Source of the DNA: Acetivibrio saccincola
Lineage (GTDB): Bacteria > Bacillota > Clostridia > Acetivibrionales > Acetivibrionaceae
Assembly (NCBI RefSeq): GCF_002844395.1
Contig: NZ_CP025197.1
Location: 310,001-374,000, forward strand
Direction: 5' to 3'
DNA: 64,000 nt
The position numbers and the translations under genes are program-made. This document shows positions 18,301-28,969 of the stretch, piece by piece. The notes under the pieces are model-generated. The model did not search any database. It was not told the origin of the DNA and saw only the letters and a list, made by a program, of their open reading frames with translations. Numbering within the stretch: position 1 is the stretch's first letter; each line of letters starts with the position of its first letter.

Positions 18301-18795
18301 GTATATGGCAGTGTATTTGGTAGCAAGGGAATTATTAATCCACTTTAAATTTATTATCTTGTTATTTAAATCCAGGTTCCATGACACAATGGAAGGTGCC
18401 TGCATTTCTTTGGTTTCAGCGGTACATGTTTCAGATTTTATAATTTCCTCTTCATCTTGAGGGTTTATTTTTACTGCCTCAACTTTATATTTGTATTTAG
18501 TTTTAGGCAAAAGCCCGGTATCAACAAAATACAAATAATTTTTTTCTTTATCCACATTGATAATTGAAAGCAGCACATAACCTTCATCATTATCATCGTT
18601 ATTATCATCGCCTGTGTACTCTTTTCTATATACCTTATAATAAGATGCATCTGCCACTGAATCCCAGCTAATATTAATCTGGGTATCAGAGTTTAGGGCA
18701 GCAGGCTTTGCTCTTAAGCCCAAAGAGGCATTCACATTGGATATGGCAAAAATACATATAAGCAAAATAATTACAGAAAACATTTTTTTCTTCAT
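15376..18795 (-). CDS. Secreted multi-fibronectin-III protein with C-terminal SLH anchor
   Basis: An 1139-aa surface protein. Signal peptide at residues 1-23 (MKKKMFSVIILLICIFAISN). About eight or nine fibronectin type III modules follow, recognised by repeated WxD/LxW, FxIERR and YYYRVxA patterns. A low-complexity Asp/Ser/Gly linker interrupts them at about 210-300. The C-terminal 180 residues hold three S-layer homology modules (ITRAEF, IKREDMAVIL, ATRAEAVVML), which bind pyruvylated wall polymer. The ATG has TATGGAGGGT upstream. No catalytic domain is visible, so a structural, adhesive or substrate-binding role is likely. It stands alone between pepF and a divergent tRNA. Confidence 0.9.
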   Translation of the reverse strand: MKKKMFSVIILLICIFAISNVNASLGLRAKPAALNSDTQINISWDSVADASYYKVYRKEYTGDDNNDDNDEGYVLLSIINVDKEKNYLYFVDTGLLPKTKYKYKVEAVKINPQDEEEIIKSETCTAETKEMQAPSIVSWNLDLNNKIINLKWINNSLATKYTAIYNEAGEEMAYLEGDGTSVSFFDPSITPGTTNKYTITSFAIVIEEQDPADDSDDDLADEPGDNSGSGLADGSGDDSGGGSGGDTGDDSGDGTGDSSGGGSGDDTGDNSGDDTGDSSGDESDDDSAGDSADINGKKASSNFEITPIKLPSITAKLDKGYVLIFWEKHPQIQQFKLERAKYMDEFWGNWEVVGVELKEDTTSIKDRISDNGIYRYRLKIDTENYTGVSNISKPITNITSPSNLQCVPVSPGRIDLSWTNPPLGDFTMLVQRKDSGSSSYKTIAQVDSNITSYSDTKDIETGKTYYYRITAIDSSGNTYSTREYKISADVPDSPKYLTIDINSPTSFTLNWNDNSNNESGFIIERRTGNGSFAEIATVSANTTYYTDSTVTSSSSYTYRVTAFNPFGKARSYTNEVAASASLLMEPPVSLIVTPVSSRQIDLSWTYADYSNHGTVIERKRGKDGDWQIVDILDTGFSSYSDTNLSSDTEYFYRVKAVIGENVFSRPYPREEAENGVYTKLLTPKDLKATWQSSGIIKLEWSGILSFDSELIIERKTENSNFVPIETISPYDLKWYDTEVENDRNYTYRVKSVNSYNSSDYSNEASVEPLTLPVPENFIVVVLSGSEVVIEWEYDEDREISGFKLERRTDPDGRWREVASLGNKVRSYRIKDLDPDEVYYFRIGAYHSSMNLKSYTQPVKVLINTVKPPSDLIVTHIRDNQYLLEWKDNSEKEEGFIIERRHGSKDFVEIGRVTENTRNFTDSGLEFNSIYYYRVRAYNSNVQSAHTNTVAVRTILKKTFGDLDSVPWAKTAINSLLGMGIVKGRSEEIFAPNDNITRAEFISLVVKTFELDRIPIGTFSDVRPEHWYYRDVMIAQNMGIVSGVGNNYFHPNRPIKREDMAVILARTLRITGNPLPHKDTSILEKFSDSHLISDYALSSLAVTHGAGIINGKGSGILAPKDFATRAEAVVMLYNILFKLD
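17925..18175. repeat. Degenerate trinucleotide-based repeat encoding a Gly/Ser/Asp linker
   Basis: Imperfect tandem units such as TCACCGGAG and TCACCAGTGTCG in 15- to 18-nt steps. On the coding (minus) strand they give a G/S/D-rich linker. GC content is far above the flanks. It also keeps an antisense frame of about 200 codons open. Such tracts can change length by slipped-strand copying. Confidence 0.7.
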
Positions 18796-18862
18796 AAAGT
18801 ACCCTCCATATTAAAGACCTCTATTCTTTTATCGATATATTCAATCAAAAAAATAATAACTA

Positions 18863-18891
18863 TTGATTTTTTTATTTTCACATGTTAAAAT
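18863..18891 (+). promoter_or_regulatory. Promoter of the tRNA-Arg gene
   Basis: TTGATT, a 17-nt spacer and TAAAAT, ending 42 nt before the mature tRNA 5' end. Confidence 0.5.
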
Positions 18892-18933
18892 ATTTATGTT
18901 TCAGAAATGATACAAAAATGATTATTTAGTTAT

Positions 18934-19009
18934 GCGCCCGTGGCCAAGTGGATAAGGCACAGGTTTCCTAAACCTGCATTCGGACGTTCGAATCGTCTCG
19001 GGCGTACCA
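18934..19009 (+). tRNA. tRNA-Arg (anticodon CCT)
   Basis: A 76-nt cloverleaf. Acceptor GCGCCCG pairs with CGGGCGT, D arm GCC/GGC, anticodon stem CAGGT/ACCTG with loop TTCCTAA, T arm GGACG-TTCGAAT-CGTCT, and an encoded CCA end. Anticodon CCT reads AGG arginine codons. Confidence 0.93.
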
Positions 19010-19037
19010 GAACCTCCTCAATTTATGAGGAGGTTTT
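19010..19037 (+). terminator. Terminator of the tRNA gene
   Basis: AACCTCCTCA and TGAGGAGGTT form a 10-bp stem followed by TTTT. The stem also contains the last codons of the convergent ABC permease gene, whose stop lies in the loop. Confidence 0.8.
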
Positions 19038-19919
19038 TACTTTTTTATACTGCCTGAAAGCCGCTATAATTCCCTTTTGAGGAGAAATAATAAATGCAAG
19101 GAAAAACATTATGCCAGAAACAGTTGCCATAGAGCCGGAAATTGAAACGTCCAGAAGATGTGCAGCCTGGTAGCCTAAAATACCTGAAAGTATACCCAGT
19201 ATGGCACTTATTAGTATCATAAACTTTAGTTTATCCGTTAAAAGATACGCTGTTAGCGGGGGTACAACCATAAGAGCCACTACAAGTATTGAGCCCACTG
19301 TATCGAATGCCCCGATGGCAGTTATAGAAACAACCGTCATAAGCCCATAGTGGACTATGCCCGGGCTAAATCCCAATACAAAGGCAAGCCCCGGGTCAAA
19401 GGCTGATATTTTTAATTCTTTATAAAAAAGAGAGATAAACAAAATGTTAACGATAAGTATAGCTGTCATGATGTAAAGGGATTTTGGTCCTAAATCAATA
19501 TTTCCAATATAAAACCTTCTAAAGGGGGCAAAGGCAATTTCACCAAGCAAAACTGCATCTGTATCAAGGTGGACATTCCGGGCATATTTTGAAATGATAA
19601 TTACACCAACACTGAAAAGTGAAGTAAAAACAAGACCTATGGCGGAATCTTCAGAAACTAGATTTGTATTTTTCAAAATTTCAACTAAAAAGACCGTAAC
19701 TAATCCTGTGGCGGTGGCTGCTACTATAAGAAGAGGGGAGTGGATATCTTTTGTATACAAAAAGGCAATTGCAATTCCTGCTAAAATAGAATGGCTTATG
19801 GCGTCACTCATCATTGCCATTTTCCTAAGCACTAAAAAAGTGCCTGCCAATGTGCAGGCAAGACTTGTAACAACAGCTATTAATTGAATTTCAAACTGAG
19901 GGCTAATCATATAAATCAC
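19023..19919 (-). CDS. Metal ABC transporter permease (Mn/Zn/Fe type), second permease
   Basis: A 298-aa ABC-3 family integral membrane protein with eight or nine hydrophobic segments. The typical DAISHSILAG motif near residue 37 and the family GAFDTVGSILVVALMVVPP motif (about 200-220) identify it as a TroD/ZnuB/MntB-type permease. It is the last gene of a four-gene minus-strand operon (binding protein, ATPase, permease, permease), 9 nt after the preceding permease. Two different permeases point to a heterodimeric TroCD-like pore rather than a ZnuB homodimer. Confidence 0.93.
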   Translation of the reverse strand: MIYMISPQFEIQLIAVVTSLACTLAGTFLVLRKMAMMSDAISHSILAGIAIAFLYTKDIHSPLLIVAATATGLVTVFLVEILKNTNLVSEDSAIGLVFTSLFSVGVIIISKYARNVHLDTDAVLLGEIAFAPFRRFYIGNIDLGPKSLYIMTAILIVNILFISLFYKELKISAFDPGLAFVLGFSPGIVHYGLMTVVSITAIGAFDTVGSILVVALMVVPPLTAYLLTDKLKFMILISAILGILSGILGYQAAHLLDVSISGSMATVSGIMFFLAFIISPQKGIIAAFRQYKKVKTSS

Positions 19920-19928
19920 CTTCTAACT

Positions 19929-20849
19929 TTACCTTCTGATTGTAGTTTTCAAATTATTTTTAAAAGTCAGATTATTTTTGTGAGCAGAAATAAGTCTGCT
20001 TATTATACCCCTTTTAGGTGCAAATAAAAGGGAAAATGCAAACAGTGCAAAACTAATAAGAACAATTACCGGACCTGTGGGCATATTAGGGGTTTTGCTG
20101 CTTATTAATGTCCCTGTTATGCCTGATACCGCCCCAAAAAACCCTGCAAGTGCAGCCATTATTTCCAGCCTGTCAGTCCACTGCCTGCCGGCAGAGGCAG
20201 GTGCAATGAGCATGGCACTCATCAGCACAACTCCTACCGTTTGAAGACCTGTAACTATTGCCACAACTATAAGGCAAGTGAGCAGGATATCTATTTTTTT
20301 CATAGGAAGGCCAATGGTATAGCCAAACTCAGGGTTAAATACAAGGAGTTTAAACTCTTTCCAGAAGACAAAGGTTATGATAAGGGCTATGCCACTTAAA
20401 ATGCCCATTGTAATAATGTCTTCTTTAAGGAGGGTCGCAGCCTGGCCAAATAAAAATTTATTCAGCCCAGCCTGCCTGGAATTAGGGAGCTTTTGTACAA
20501 CACTTAACATTACCAACCCAAAACCAAAAAAAACAGACAATACAATTCCAAGAGCCCCGTCGTATTTTATTTTGGAATATTTTACAATAAACATCATGCA
20601 TAAAGAGGAAACCCACCCGGAAATTAAAGCACCTGATAAAAGCACAACAGGAGAAGAGCTTTTAGTAAGTAAAAATGCAATAGCTATACCAGGAAGGGCA
20701 GAGTGTGAAACGGCATCTCCTAAAAGGCTTTGTTTTCTTAAAAGTGTAAATGTTCCTAAGATGCCTGAGGTAATTCCTAGTATTCCGGAGCCCAATAAAA
20801 CAGTCCTCAACGTATAATCCTGAAATATTGAAAGCAGATATCCAATCAT
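19929..20849 (-). CDS. Metal ABC transporter permease (Mn/Zn/Fe type), first permease
   Basis: A 306-aa ABC-3 permease, paralogue of the next gene. It shows [13 protein letters not shown] (about residue 44), [16 protein letters not shown] (about 205) and multiple hydrophobic helices. Its start overlaps the ATPase stop by 4 nt (ATGA), so the two are translationally coupled. Together with the other permease it should form the membrane channel for Mn(II), Zn(II) or Fe(II). Confidence 0.93.
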   Translation of the reverse strand: MIGYLLSIFQDYTLRTVLLGSGILGITSGILGTFTLLRKQSLLGDAVSHSALPGIAIAFLLTKSSSPVVLLSGALISGWVSSLCMMFIVKYSKIKYDGALGIVLSVFFGFGLVMLSVVQKLPNSRQAGLNKFLFGQAATLLKEDIITMGILSGIALIITFVFWKEFKLLVFNPEFGYTIGLPMKKIDILLTCLIVVAIVTGLQTVGVVLMSAMLIAPASAGRQWTDRLEIMAALAGFFGAVSGITGTLISSKTPNMPTGPVIVLISFALFAFSLLFAPKRGIISRLISAHKNNLTFKNNLKTTIRR

Positions 20850-21646
20850 ATTTTTTCACCCCTTAATAGGGCGCTTTTGGTGCTTTTATAGATGCTTTTT
20901 TCATTCTCTATTATGATGTTTTGACAGGGGATTTCAGGGGAGCTGTAAGTTTCAGCCAGGTTTTCTTCTGTAAACACTTCTTTACAGGGACCTAATGCAA
21001 TACACTTTACATTTAACATCATTACCCAGTCAAAATACTCAACAACGGTTTCTAAATTGTGGTGGACGGCTATAATTGTTTTTCCTTTATTTTTTAGCTC
21101 TTTAATAAGATTTATTATTGCTTTTTCAGTGAGGGCGTCCACCCCTTGAAATGGTTCATCCATCAGGTAGAGGTCAGCATCCTGCACCAAAGCCCGTGCC
21201 AAAAAAGTACGCTGCTGCTGTCCTCCTGATAATTTGCTTATTTGTCTGTTGCAGTACTCCTTCATGCCAAGTTTCCCCAATGCATTTAATGCCAGCTGTT
21301 TTTCTTTTTTACCGGGTCTTTTAATCCAGCCAATACTGCCATAAAGCCCCATTGTAACCACATCAAGTACTGTTGTGGGAAAATCCCAGTCCACACTTTC
21401 CCTTTGAGGAACATATGCAACTTTTTTCCTTACACTCTTGTAGGGTTTGCCGTATATTTTTACCCTTCCTGCCACAGGTTTTATAAGACCCAGCAAAGAC
21501 TTTATAAAGGTACTTTTACCGGCCCCGTTAGGACCTATAATTCCCATTATAATACCTTCAGGTACATCTATATTTATATCCCACAGCACAGGTTTATCAC
21601 CGTATGCTGCGGTAAGTGAATTTACTTCTAATACTTTTTTACACAT
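20846..21646 (-). CDS. Metal ABC transporter ATP-binding protein
   Basis: A 266-aa ABC ATPase. Walker [10 protein letters not shown] (about residue 37), Q-loop [12 protein letters not shown], signature [15 protein letters not shown] and Walker [14 protein letters not shown] are all intact. The [10 protein letters not shown] segment is typical of manganese/zinc importer ATPases. It lies 112 nt downstream of the binding-protein gene in the same direction, with no terminator between them. Confidence 0.95.
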   Translation of the reverse strand: MCKKVLEVNSLTAAYGDKPVLWDINIDVPEGIIMGIIGPNGAGKSTFIKSLLGLIKPVAGRVKIYGKPYKSVRKKVAYVPQRESVDWDFPTTVLDVVTMGLYGSIGWIKRPGKKEKQLALNALGKLGMKEYCNRQISKLSGGQQQRTFLARALVQDADLYLMDEPFQGVDALTEKAIINLIKELKNKGKTIIAVHHNLETVVEYFDWVMMLNVKCIALGPCKEVFTEENLAETYSSPEIPCQNIIIENEKSIYKSTKSALLRGEKI

Positions 21647-21758
21647 GATTACTACCTCTTAATATTTTATTTTTTATATGTTATTTTGATTTTTTATACT
21701 AATTTAAGTTAATTTGCTGTTTTATACGGTTTATTTAATATGTTTTATTTATTATGCT

Positions 21759-22730
21759 CTACTGTTTCAGGGCATCTACAATGGTATCAACATTGTGTTT
21801 TATCATTCCTGTGTATGTCCCTTCTGCTTCATCAGGGTCTCCCAGGGAGTCTGAAAAGAGTTTTCCCCCTATTTTTACATTGAACCCTCTTGACAAAACA
21901 GCTTCCTGAAGTGCCTCAATGTGGCGGGTTTGAACCGATGTCTCAACAAATATTGCAGGTACTTTATGCTGCAGTATAAATTCTGCTAAGTTTTTTACAT
22001 CTAAAATTCCTGCTTCTGTCTCTGTGCTGATTCCCTGAAGGCCAATGACTGTGAAATCGTATGCATTGCCAAAGTAAGCAAATGCGTCATGGGCTGTTAT
22101 TAAAATTCTTTTTTCTTTTGGAACTTCCAAAAGCTTCTTCTCTATGTATTCCTGCAGTTCATCCAGTTCTTTTAAGTAACTATCGGCATTATCGGCATAA
22201 ATTTCTGCATTTTCAGGGTCTAATGCCATAAGCTTTTCTTTGACAAACTCCACAACTTCTTTCCACAGCCGGACATCAGACCATATATGGGGGTCATAAT
22301 TTTTTTCAAGACCTTCCTCTGGAGTAAGGAGCTTTGAAGTGTCTATGGCATTGGTAACTGCATATGTTGGTATATTTAATTTGGACATTTCTTCAAATAA
22401 ATCAGACATTTTACCCTCTAAATGAAGGCCGTTGTAAAAAATAACGTCTGCCTCTTGAAGTTTTTTTACATCACTTTCAGTAGCCTGGTAAAGGTGGGGA
22501 TCTACACCAGGTCCCATTAATCCATCCACTATTAAAATATTTTTCCCTAAAATGTTAACTAAATCTGTGAGCATGGTTGTAGTTGTAACAACCCTTAAAC
22601 TTTCATTACCTTGACAAAAATCATATCTATTGGAATTGCATTTACCTGTATTGGAAAAATAAATATACAAGCCAAAAAAGCCGGTGATTAAAATAAGAGA
22701 GCCAAATATGCACAAAAGAGCATTTTTCAT
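21759..22730 (-). CDS. Metal ABC transporter substrate-binding protein (TroA/ZnuA family)
   Basis: A 323-aa cluster-9 binding protein. An N-terminal hydrophobic segment (about 4-26) exports or anchors it. Candidate metal ligands are His in GVDPHLYQ (about 77), His in YDPHIW (about 146), His in ITAHDAFAYF (about 212) and an acidic residue in the C-lobe. No His-rich loop between lobes is present; such loops are common in Zn-specific ZnuA, so manganese is somewhat favoured. No canonical lipobox: Cys-31 lies in NTGKCNSN, so it may be membrane-anchored by an uncleaved signal. First gene of the operon. Confidence 0.92.
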   Translation of the reverse strand: MKNALLCIFGSLILITGFFGLYIYFSNTGKCNSNRYDFCQGNESLRVVTTTTMLTDLVNILGKNILIVDGLMGPGVDPHLYQATESDVKKLQEADVIFYNGLHLEGKMSDLFEEMSKLNIPTYAVTNAIDTSKLLTPEEGLEKNYDPHIWSDVRLWKEVVEFVKEKLMALDPENAEIYADNADSYLKELDELQEYIEKKLLEVPKEKRILITAHDAFAYFGNAYDFTVIGLQGISTETEAGILDVKNLAEFILQHKVPAIFVETSVQTRHIEALQEAVLSRGFNVKIGGKLFSDSLGDPDEAEGTYTGMIKHNVDTIVDALKQ

Positions 22731-22758
22731 TTGTCCATCCCCCTTTTAATATGCAAAG

Positions 22759-22786
22759 TAGATTAACAAAATTTTAGTCTATTATA
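22759..22786 (-). promoter_or_regulatory. Possible -10 element and dyad operator of the metal importer operon
   Basis: On the minus strand a perfect TATAAT (22781-22786) is followed by the imperfect dyad TAGACTAAAATTTTGTTAATC (22759-22781; one base trimmed here). No good -35 is seen at the right distance. A dyad just past the -10 is where DtxR/MntR-type metal repressors often bind; this assignment is inference. Confidence 0.3.
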
Positions 22787-22841
22787 TGCATTCCTAAGGG
22801 TGGGGGTTACTTATAGACATTTTGTAAAAGTAAAATTTTTA

Positions 22842-22870
22842 TTGAAAACATAATTCGGGTATAGTATAAT
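22842..22870 (+). promoter_or_regulatory. Sigma-A promoter of the mgtE leader
   Basis: TTGAAA (22842-22847), a 17-nt spacer and a perfect TATAAT (22865-22870). Predicted transcription start near 22877, giving a leader of about 380 nt before mgtE. Confidence 0.75.
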
Positions 22871-22907
22871 TACAAGGCAGGTTCTAAAGAAAGATTATAT
22901 TAACGGA

Positions 22908-23006
22908 GGTGGTAGAAATGGATCCTGGGCCCATTTATAAGTATAGCATTATTAAAACATCATGGTATAGAAGGAACGTTCTACCACTTTTATTCATATA
23001 AAAGTG
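22908..23006 (+). promoter_or_regulatory. Mutually exclusive hairpins in the mgtE leader
   Basis: GTGGTAGAA (22909-22917), directly between the leader-peptide Shine-Dalgarno and its ATG, pairs perfectly with TTCTACCAC (22979-22987) near the end of the leader ORF. CACTTTTAT (22985-22993) pairs perfectly with ATAAAAGTG (22998-23006) around the leader stop codon. The two stems share CAC at 22985-22987, so only one can form. No U-tract follows, so this does not look like a plain intrinsic terminator. No M-box riboswitch consensus is visible. Confidence 0.5.
22918..23001 (+). CDS. Candidate 27-aa leader peptide upstream of mgtE
   Basis: ATG at 22918 with the site CGGAGGTGG (spacing 6) and a stop at 22999-23001. 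The peptide begins MDPGPIYKYSIIK and ends in hydrophobic LPLLFI. An early Asp-Pro-Gly-Pro is reminiscent of MgtL (MEPDPTP), the enterobacterial mgtA leader in which acidic and proline residues destabilise ribosomes at low Mg. The ORF is embedded in the alternative hairpins of the leader. Coding is supported by the strong ribosome-binding site and promoter only; conservation has not been tested. Confidence 0.5.
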   Translation: MDPGPIYKYSIIKTSWYRRNVLPLLFI

Positions 23007-23254
23007 ATTAACCTTCCTTAACCAAATTTGTGTATGGTATTTTCAATTTAAAGCATAATACTACTATTAATTAATTCCAGTTAAGTTATTATTAACACTT
23101 TGATTTAAAGAAAGTTTTCGTTTACAGAAAATTTTCTTACTTGCTATTGTTGTGCCATACTCTTTATATAATAGCTTTGAGTATTATACAGTATGGCTTT
23201 ATGTCTATTATTGTTAGAAATTTTAGTTTTTTGAAAGTAAGAGAGGTGTTTACA

Positions 23255-25131
<1,877 letters not shown>

Positions 25132-25443
25132 ATGAGCTTACATAAAACCTGAACACTTGATTTTATTTTCTATAATATGTATAATAATATTATGGTCTAT
25201 AATGTTATTCTCTATAAAAGTTCTGTTCTTTTTTAAGAAAGTCTTTAAAAATCTGAAACAAAGTATCCGGAATTTTTCTAACACCAACAGCAAAAGAAAA
25301 AAGCTAAAAAAGCAATAAAAGTATTAATTCAAAAAACGCATTAATTCAAATCAGGCAGCAAAAAAGCAAAAAGCTAAGGTTAAAGAAAATTACATAATGA
25401 AAACCATATAATAAGAAAACTACATAACAAAGGACTGGTTTAA
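25132..25443. other. AT-rich intergenic region, no gene seen
   Basis: About 310 nt, very A-rich on the plus strand toward its end. It contains loosely repeated words (TTAATTCAAA twice near 25325-25350; near-repeats of AAAACTACATAA). No convincing ORF, RNA gene or strong terminator. The downstream gene has only a weak site (AAAGGACT). Confidence 0.5.
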
Positions 25444-28400
25444 ATGAAATTTATTAAAAGGAATGAAGGCGCAATATCCATTTTTTTGTGTATAGTTTTG
25501 CTGGTCATGATTGTATTAGCGGGCGTGTTGGTGGACGGTACAAGGCTTAATTTTTCTAAAACCCAGGTGGAAAGTGCTTTAGACAGTTCTTCAAAATCTG
25601 CTCTTGCCAATTACAATTACAAATTAAAGGAGCTTTATGGACTTATGGCTCTGTCTGATAGCGACCCGGAAGTGTTAAAGGACGGGATTTTGTATTATTT
25701 TGAAAGAAATTTAATGGTAAGGGGCATTGAAGATGAAGAGGAAGCCTCCTTCCTGGATTTTTTCGGATTTGGGGGAAAGGAAGAAATACCACCTCTGGAT
25801 TTATATGATTACAGGGTGGAGGATTTAAAAGTCCAGCCTGTGTACAATTTATCAGAGCCAGAGGTTTTGCGGGCTCAAATATTAGAATATATGAAATACA
25901 GGGGACCAAAGGCATTGGCCACAGGTCTTATGGATAAATTTAAAATATTTGGTGATTTTAAAAAACAGACAGATATTCTGGAAAAGAAAATAGATGTTGA
26001 CGAAGATCTTACAGATATAAAGAAACATCAAATAAAGGCTTCTGACAATATGGCAACTGTAAACAGCTTTGGAAGGGATTTGGATGTTTCTTCTAAGTAT
26101 GAAGAACTGGCAGAGCATGTTGCAGATGCAATAAGTTTAGAAAAAGACTGTACAGAGCTGGAAAAAGAAATTGAAGAGCTGGATGATGATCTTAAAAGTG
26201 TTACTGATGAAATCGAAAAATATCAAGATGAAATAATGGAAATAGAAACGGAATTAATGCAAAAGATGCTGGAGGCCCTTGCAGAAGATAAGACCCCTCC
26301 TGATACTTCAGCAGAAGAAGAGAGAATACGCCTGCTTGGAGAGAAAGTAAATGAACTTCAGGAGGGCATTAAGGACAAAATAGCAGAAAAAGAAGAAAAA
26401 GAAAGCAAGCTAAATACCAAGAAGGAAGAGTTAAACAGCAAAAGAAGCAAAATAAGTGAAATAAATAATAAAATACTAAACAATCTGAAAAAATTTATAG
26501 ATACAGCAAAAGATACGGTATCTTCCCTTGAAACTGTGAGGGATAAGTCTGTAAGAACAGTTAAAAAAATTGACAGTATAAATGAAGAACTTGAAGGAGA
26601 AGTGAATGAATTTTCCGATTTTACAAGAATGGATTTAGGAAGCAAAAAAGAAACAATATCTGCAGAGGATATAAACCCTAAAATAGATGAGGTTAAGCAT
26701 AATTTGTCCATACTTGAAAGCATTAAGAAGAATATAGAAGAAAGTAAGGCGGATAAGCTTACTTTAGATGATTTTTCCGGCAGGGTACCTGGTTTAAATG
26801 AAGTAAAGGAAAAGTTAAATACAGGGTTTGTAAAAGAACAAATAAAAAGTTATAAAGGTATGGAAAATGGCAATGCCATAGACTATTATGTGGACAAAGG
26901 TGCCATTTCTGAAAAGTCAGATGATGAAGAAGACCCCAGGGATTTTTTCAATGAATTTGTTAAAAGCGGCGGGGTAGAAGATGATGAAAATAAAATAGAA
27001 GAGAATTTAAAGGAAATTCCAAAGGATGCCCCGTCTAAAGAAGGATACAGACCTACTGACATTGACGTTATAGAAAATGATGAAAAAATCATTGAGGGAA
27101 TACTAAAAATAATGGAAGAAATGGAGTATACCAGCAGCGAGTACAGTAATGATATTCTTTATAGTGGCGGCAAAGGTTTGGAGGATTTTGACGCAGGCAG
27201 TATGTCTTTTTCAAAGTCCGGCTCAGTAAAGAAAGCACTTTCTTTATTTTCCAAAATGGCAGAATTATTTGTAGATGGTGTAACAAAAGTCAGGGACGAC
27301 ATGTATATAAATGAATATATAATGGGAAATTTTTTGAATTACACCACAAACCCAGAAAAGGACTATGATTTACGTGGGAGACTTATGAAAGAAAGACCTG
27401 CTTTCTTTGATGCAAACAATGCAGATGTAGAATATATACTAATAGGTTCAGAGGAAGAATCCATAAACATTTTAGGAGTCAAAGCCCAGATAACACTTAT
27501 AAGGTTTGCACTAAATGCAATAGCAATATATACAGATCCGCAAAAGGTAAATGCAGCGTTAAAAACAGCAACTGCTGTGGCAGGTTGGACTGCAATAGGA
27601 GTTCCCATTGTTCACACACTGATTATGATGGGATGGGCAATGGCAGAGTCTATGTTTGATGTGAGTTTATTAATGAGAGGGGAAAGTATACCTATATTCA
27701 AAACCCGCAACACATGGATAACCGATCCTAAAAACATGGGAACTAAAATCAGGGAAATTTTTGAAAAAGAAGCAAAAAAGAAGGCAAAGGAAGTATCAGG
27801 ATATCTAATTAGCCAGGCGGAAGGTATGGTAGCCGGGTATGTAGGAAATGCAGGAGATGTTTTAGAAGATTATATACTGTCAAAGGTAGATGCCCTTGTA
27901 GATAAAGCTTTCATACATATAGAAAATCCAATAAGGGAAGGTATGCATTCAGCGGAAAATATTTTCAAAGATTTAGAACAGAGTATTAATGTGAAATTAG
28001 AGGGGGAAGTAGGTAATATTATAAATAGCATTGGAAATCATGTTGAGAGTTTGTTAAACAATAAAATTAGTATTTTTAAAAACAGCACTTTAGGGGATTT
28101 TGACCTAAGTAAAGATATAATTATGGGTGCTGATTTTACCGAACTTTTCCATGGATGTGAGGAGTTTCAGGTATTTAAAGGAATGAAAGTGGAAGATGCG
28201 GTGAAAGAACTGAAAATGTTGATTTCAAAGGGAGAGACTATAGGAAGTTTTACAGTTGAAGAGACAAGTTTGATGGTTAACAGTTTGATTTTTAATACCA
28301 TAGAAAATACAAAGGAAAAAATAAAAGAAGAGATAAAAGGAATGATACAAGAAAGTCTTAACCGTTTGAAAGAGAAATTTAATGAAGTTATTTCAAAAGC

Positions 28401-28809
28401 AGCAATGGAAGGAAAAGAAAAAGTAAATGAAATTATAGATTCCATAGGAAATAGCCCGGGAACCATAGGAAAAGGTGCCGGTGGTGTCAATTTATCTAAG
28501 GGAAAGATGGAGACAAATTTAAAGGCCTCTTTGGTTTCAATGAATTACAGTGACTATTTAAGGCTGCTTCTGCTTTTTGAAAGTGGCGAGAAAAAATTAA
28601 AGAGAATTGCAGATTTAATTGAGATGAATATGAGGAAGGAAACAGGGGATGTTAGTTTCAGCATGTCTAATTGCAGTACATATATAAGGGTAGAGGCCAC
28701 TGTTTCAATAAAATATCTTTTTATGACCCAGCCTTTTATGCCTGAAGAATATAGAAGAAATAAAGAAAGCAGGATAGAGTTTACCATTCCTCTGTATAAG
28801 GGTTATTGA
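25444..28809 (+). CDS. Large Tad-like / DUF5702-type envelope protein with coiled coils
   Basis: A 1121-aa protein. The N-terminus (NEGAISIFLCIVLLVMIVLA, then VDGTRLNFSKTQVESALDSS) is the TadE/TadG-like pseudopilin-type segment: one membrane helix at residues 10-31 followed by a helix that ends in a small-residue ALDSSSKSALANY stretch. The next KELYGLMALSDSD fits DUF5702 proteins. Strongly charged heptad-rich stretches (about 230-345 and 870-1010) predict long coiled coils. A second hydrophobic stretch lies at about 690-740. No other Tad pilus gene is in the window, so it looks like a free-standing wall-facing protein. Function unknown. Confidence 0.8.
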   Translation: MKFIKRNEGAISIFLCIVLLVMIVLAGVLVDGTRLNFSKTQVESALDSSSKSALANYNYKLKELYGLMALSDSDPEVLKDGILYYFERNLMVRGIEDEEEASFLDFFGFGGKEEIPPLDLYDYRVEDLKVQPVYNLSEPEVLRAQILEYMKYRGPKALATGLMDKFKIFGDFKKQTDILEKKIDVDEDLTDIKKHQIKASDNMATVNSFGRDLDVSSKYEELAEHVADAISLEKDCTELEKEIEELDDDLKSVTDEIEKYQDEIMEIETELMQKMLEALAEDKTPPDTSAEEERIRLLGEKVNELQEGIKDKIAEKEEKESKLNTKKEELNSKRSKISEINNKILNNLKKFIDTAKDTVSSLETVRDKSVRTVKKIDSINEELEGEVNEFSDFTRMDLGSKKETISAEDINPKIDEVKHNLSILESIKKNIEESKADKLTLDDFSGRVPGLNEVKEKLNTGFVKEQIKSYKGMENGNAIDYYVDKGAISEKSDDEEDPRDFFNEFVKSGGVEDDENKIEENLKEIPKDAPSKEGYRPTDIDVIENDEKIIEGILKIMEEMEYTSSEYSNDILYSGGKGLEDFDAGSMSFSKSGSVKKALSLFSKMAELFVDGVTKVRDDMYINEYIMGNFLNYTTNPEKDYDLRGRLMKERPAFFDANNADVEYILIGSEEESINILGVKAQITLIRFALNAIAIYTDPQKVNAALKTATAVAGWTAIGVPIVHTLIMMGWAMAESMFDVSLLMRGESIPIFKTRNTWITDPKNMGTKIREIFEKEAKKKAKEVSGYLISQAEGMVAGYVGNAGDVLEDYILSKVDALVDKAFIHIENPIREGMHSAENIFKDLEQSINVKLEGEVGNIINSIGNHVESLLNNKISIFKNSTLGDFDLSKDIIMGADFTELFHGCEEFQVFKGMKVEDAVKELKMLISKGETIGSFTVEETSLMVNSLIFNTIENTKEKIKEEIKGMIQESLNRLKEKFNEVISKAAMEGKEKVNEIIDSIGNSPGTIGKGAGGVNLSKGKMETNLKASLVSMNYSDYLRLLLLFESGEKKLKRIADLIEMNMRKETGDVSFSMSNCSTYIRVEATVSIKYLFMTQPFMPEEYRRNKESRIEFTIPLYKGY

Positions 28810-28920
28810 TATAACGGGTATTTTGCGGCAGTTTAAATTCAAGAGCCCAATTTTAGTGCAGGTGAGACGGCAAATTATTCTTTTTGTATATGAATCTGAA
28901 GCTAAGAACTAAATTGTGCA

Positions 28921-28969
28921 AAAACATGACTTTAGTCATGGTTAAATAGTGACTAAAGTCATGTTTTTT
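28921..28969 (+). terminator. Strong terminator after the Tad-like gene
   Basis: AAAACATGACTTTAGTCA (28921-28938) pairs perfectly over 18 bp with TGACTAAAGTCATGTTTT (28950-28967) around an 11-nt loop, with a run of T at 28964-28969. Both arms belong to the repeat family described at 28925-29037. Confidence 0.75.

Noticed and set aside
17840-18460. 206-codon plus-strand ORF rich in Ser/Pro
   Set aside because: It is the antisense shadow of the Gly/Ser/Asp linker of the FN3/SLH gene, without a ribosome-binding site.
23110-23136. GAAAGTTTTC/GAAAATTTTC hairpin in the mgtE leader as terminator
   Set aside because: The stem is almost only A-T pairs and no U-run follows; too weak to call.
22877-23254. 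M-box (ykoK) Mg riboswitch upstream of mgtE
   Set aside because: The conserved GTTAGGTGAGGCTCC-type core and partner segments are not visible anywhere in the leader. A covariance-model search would be decisive.
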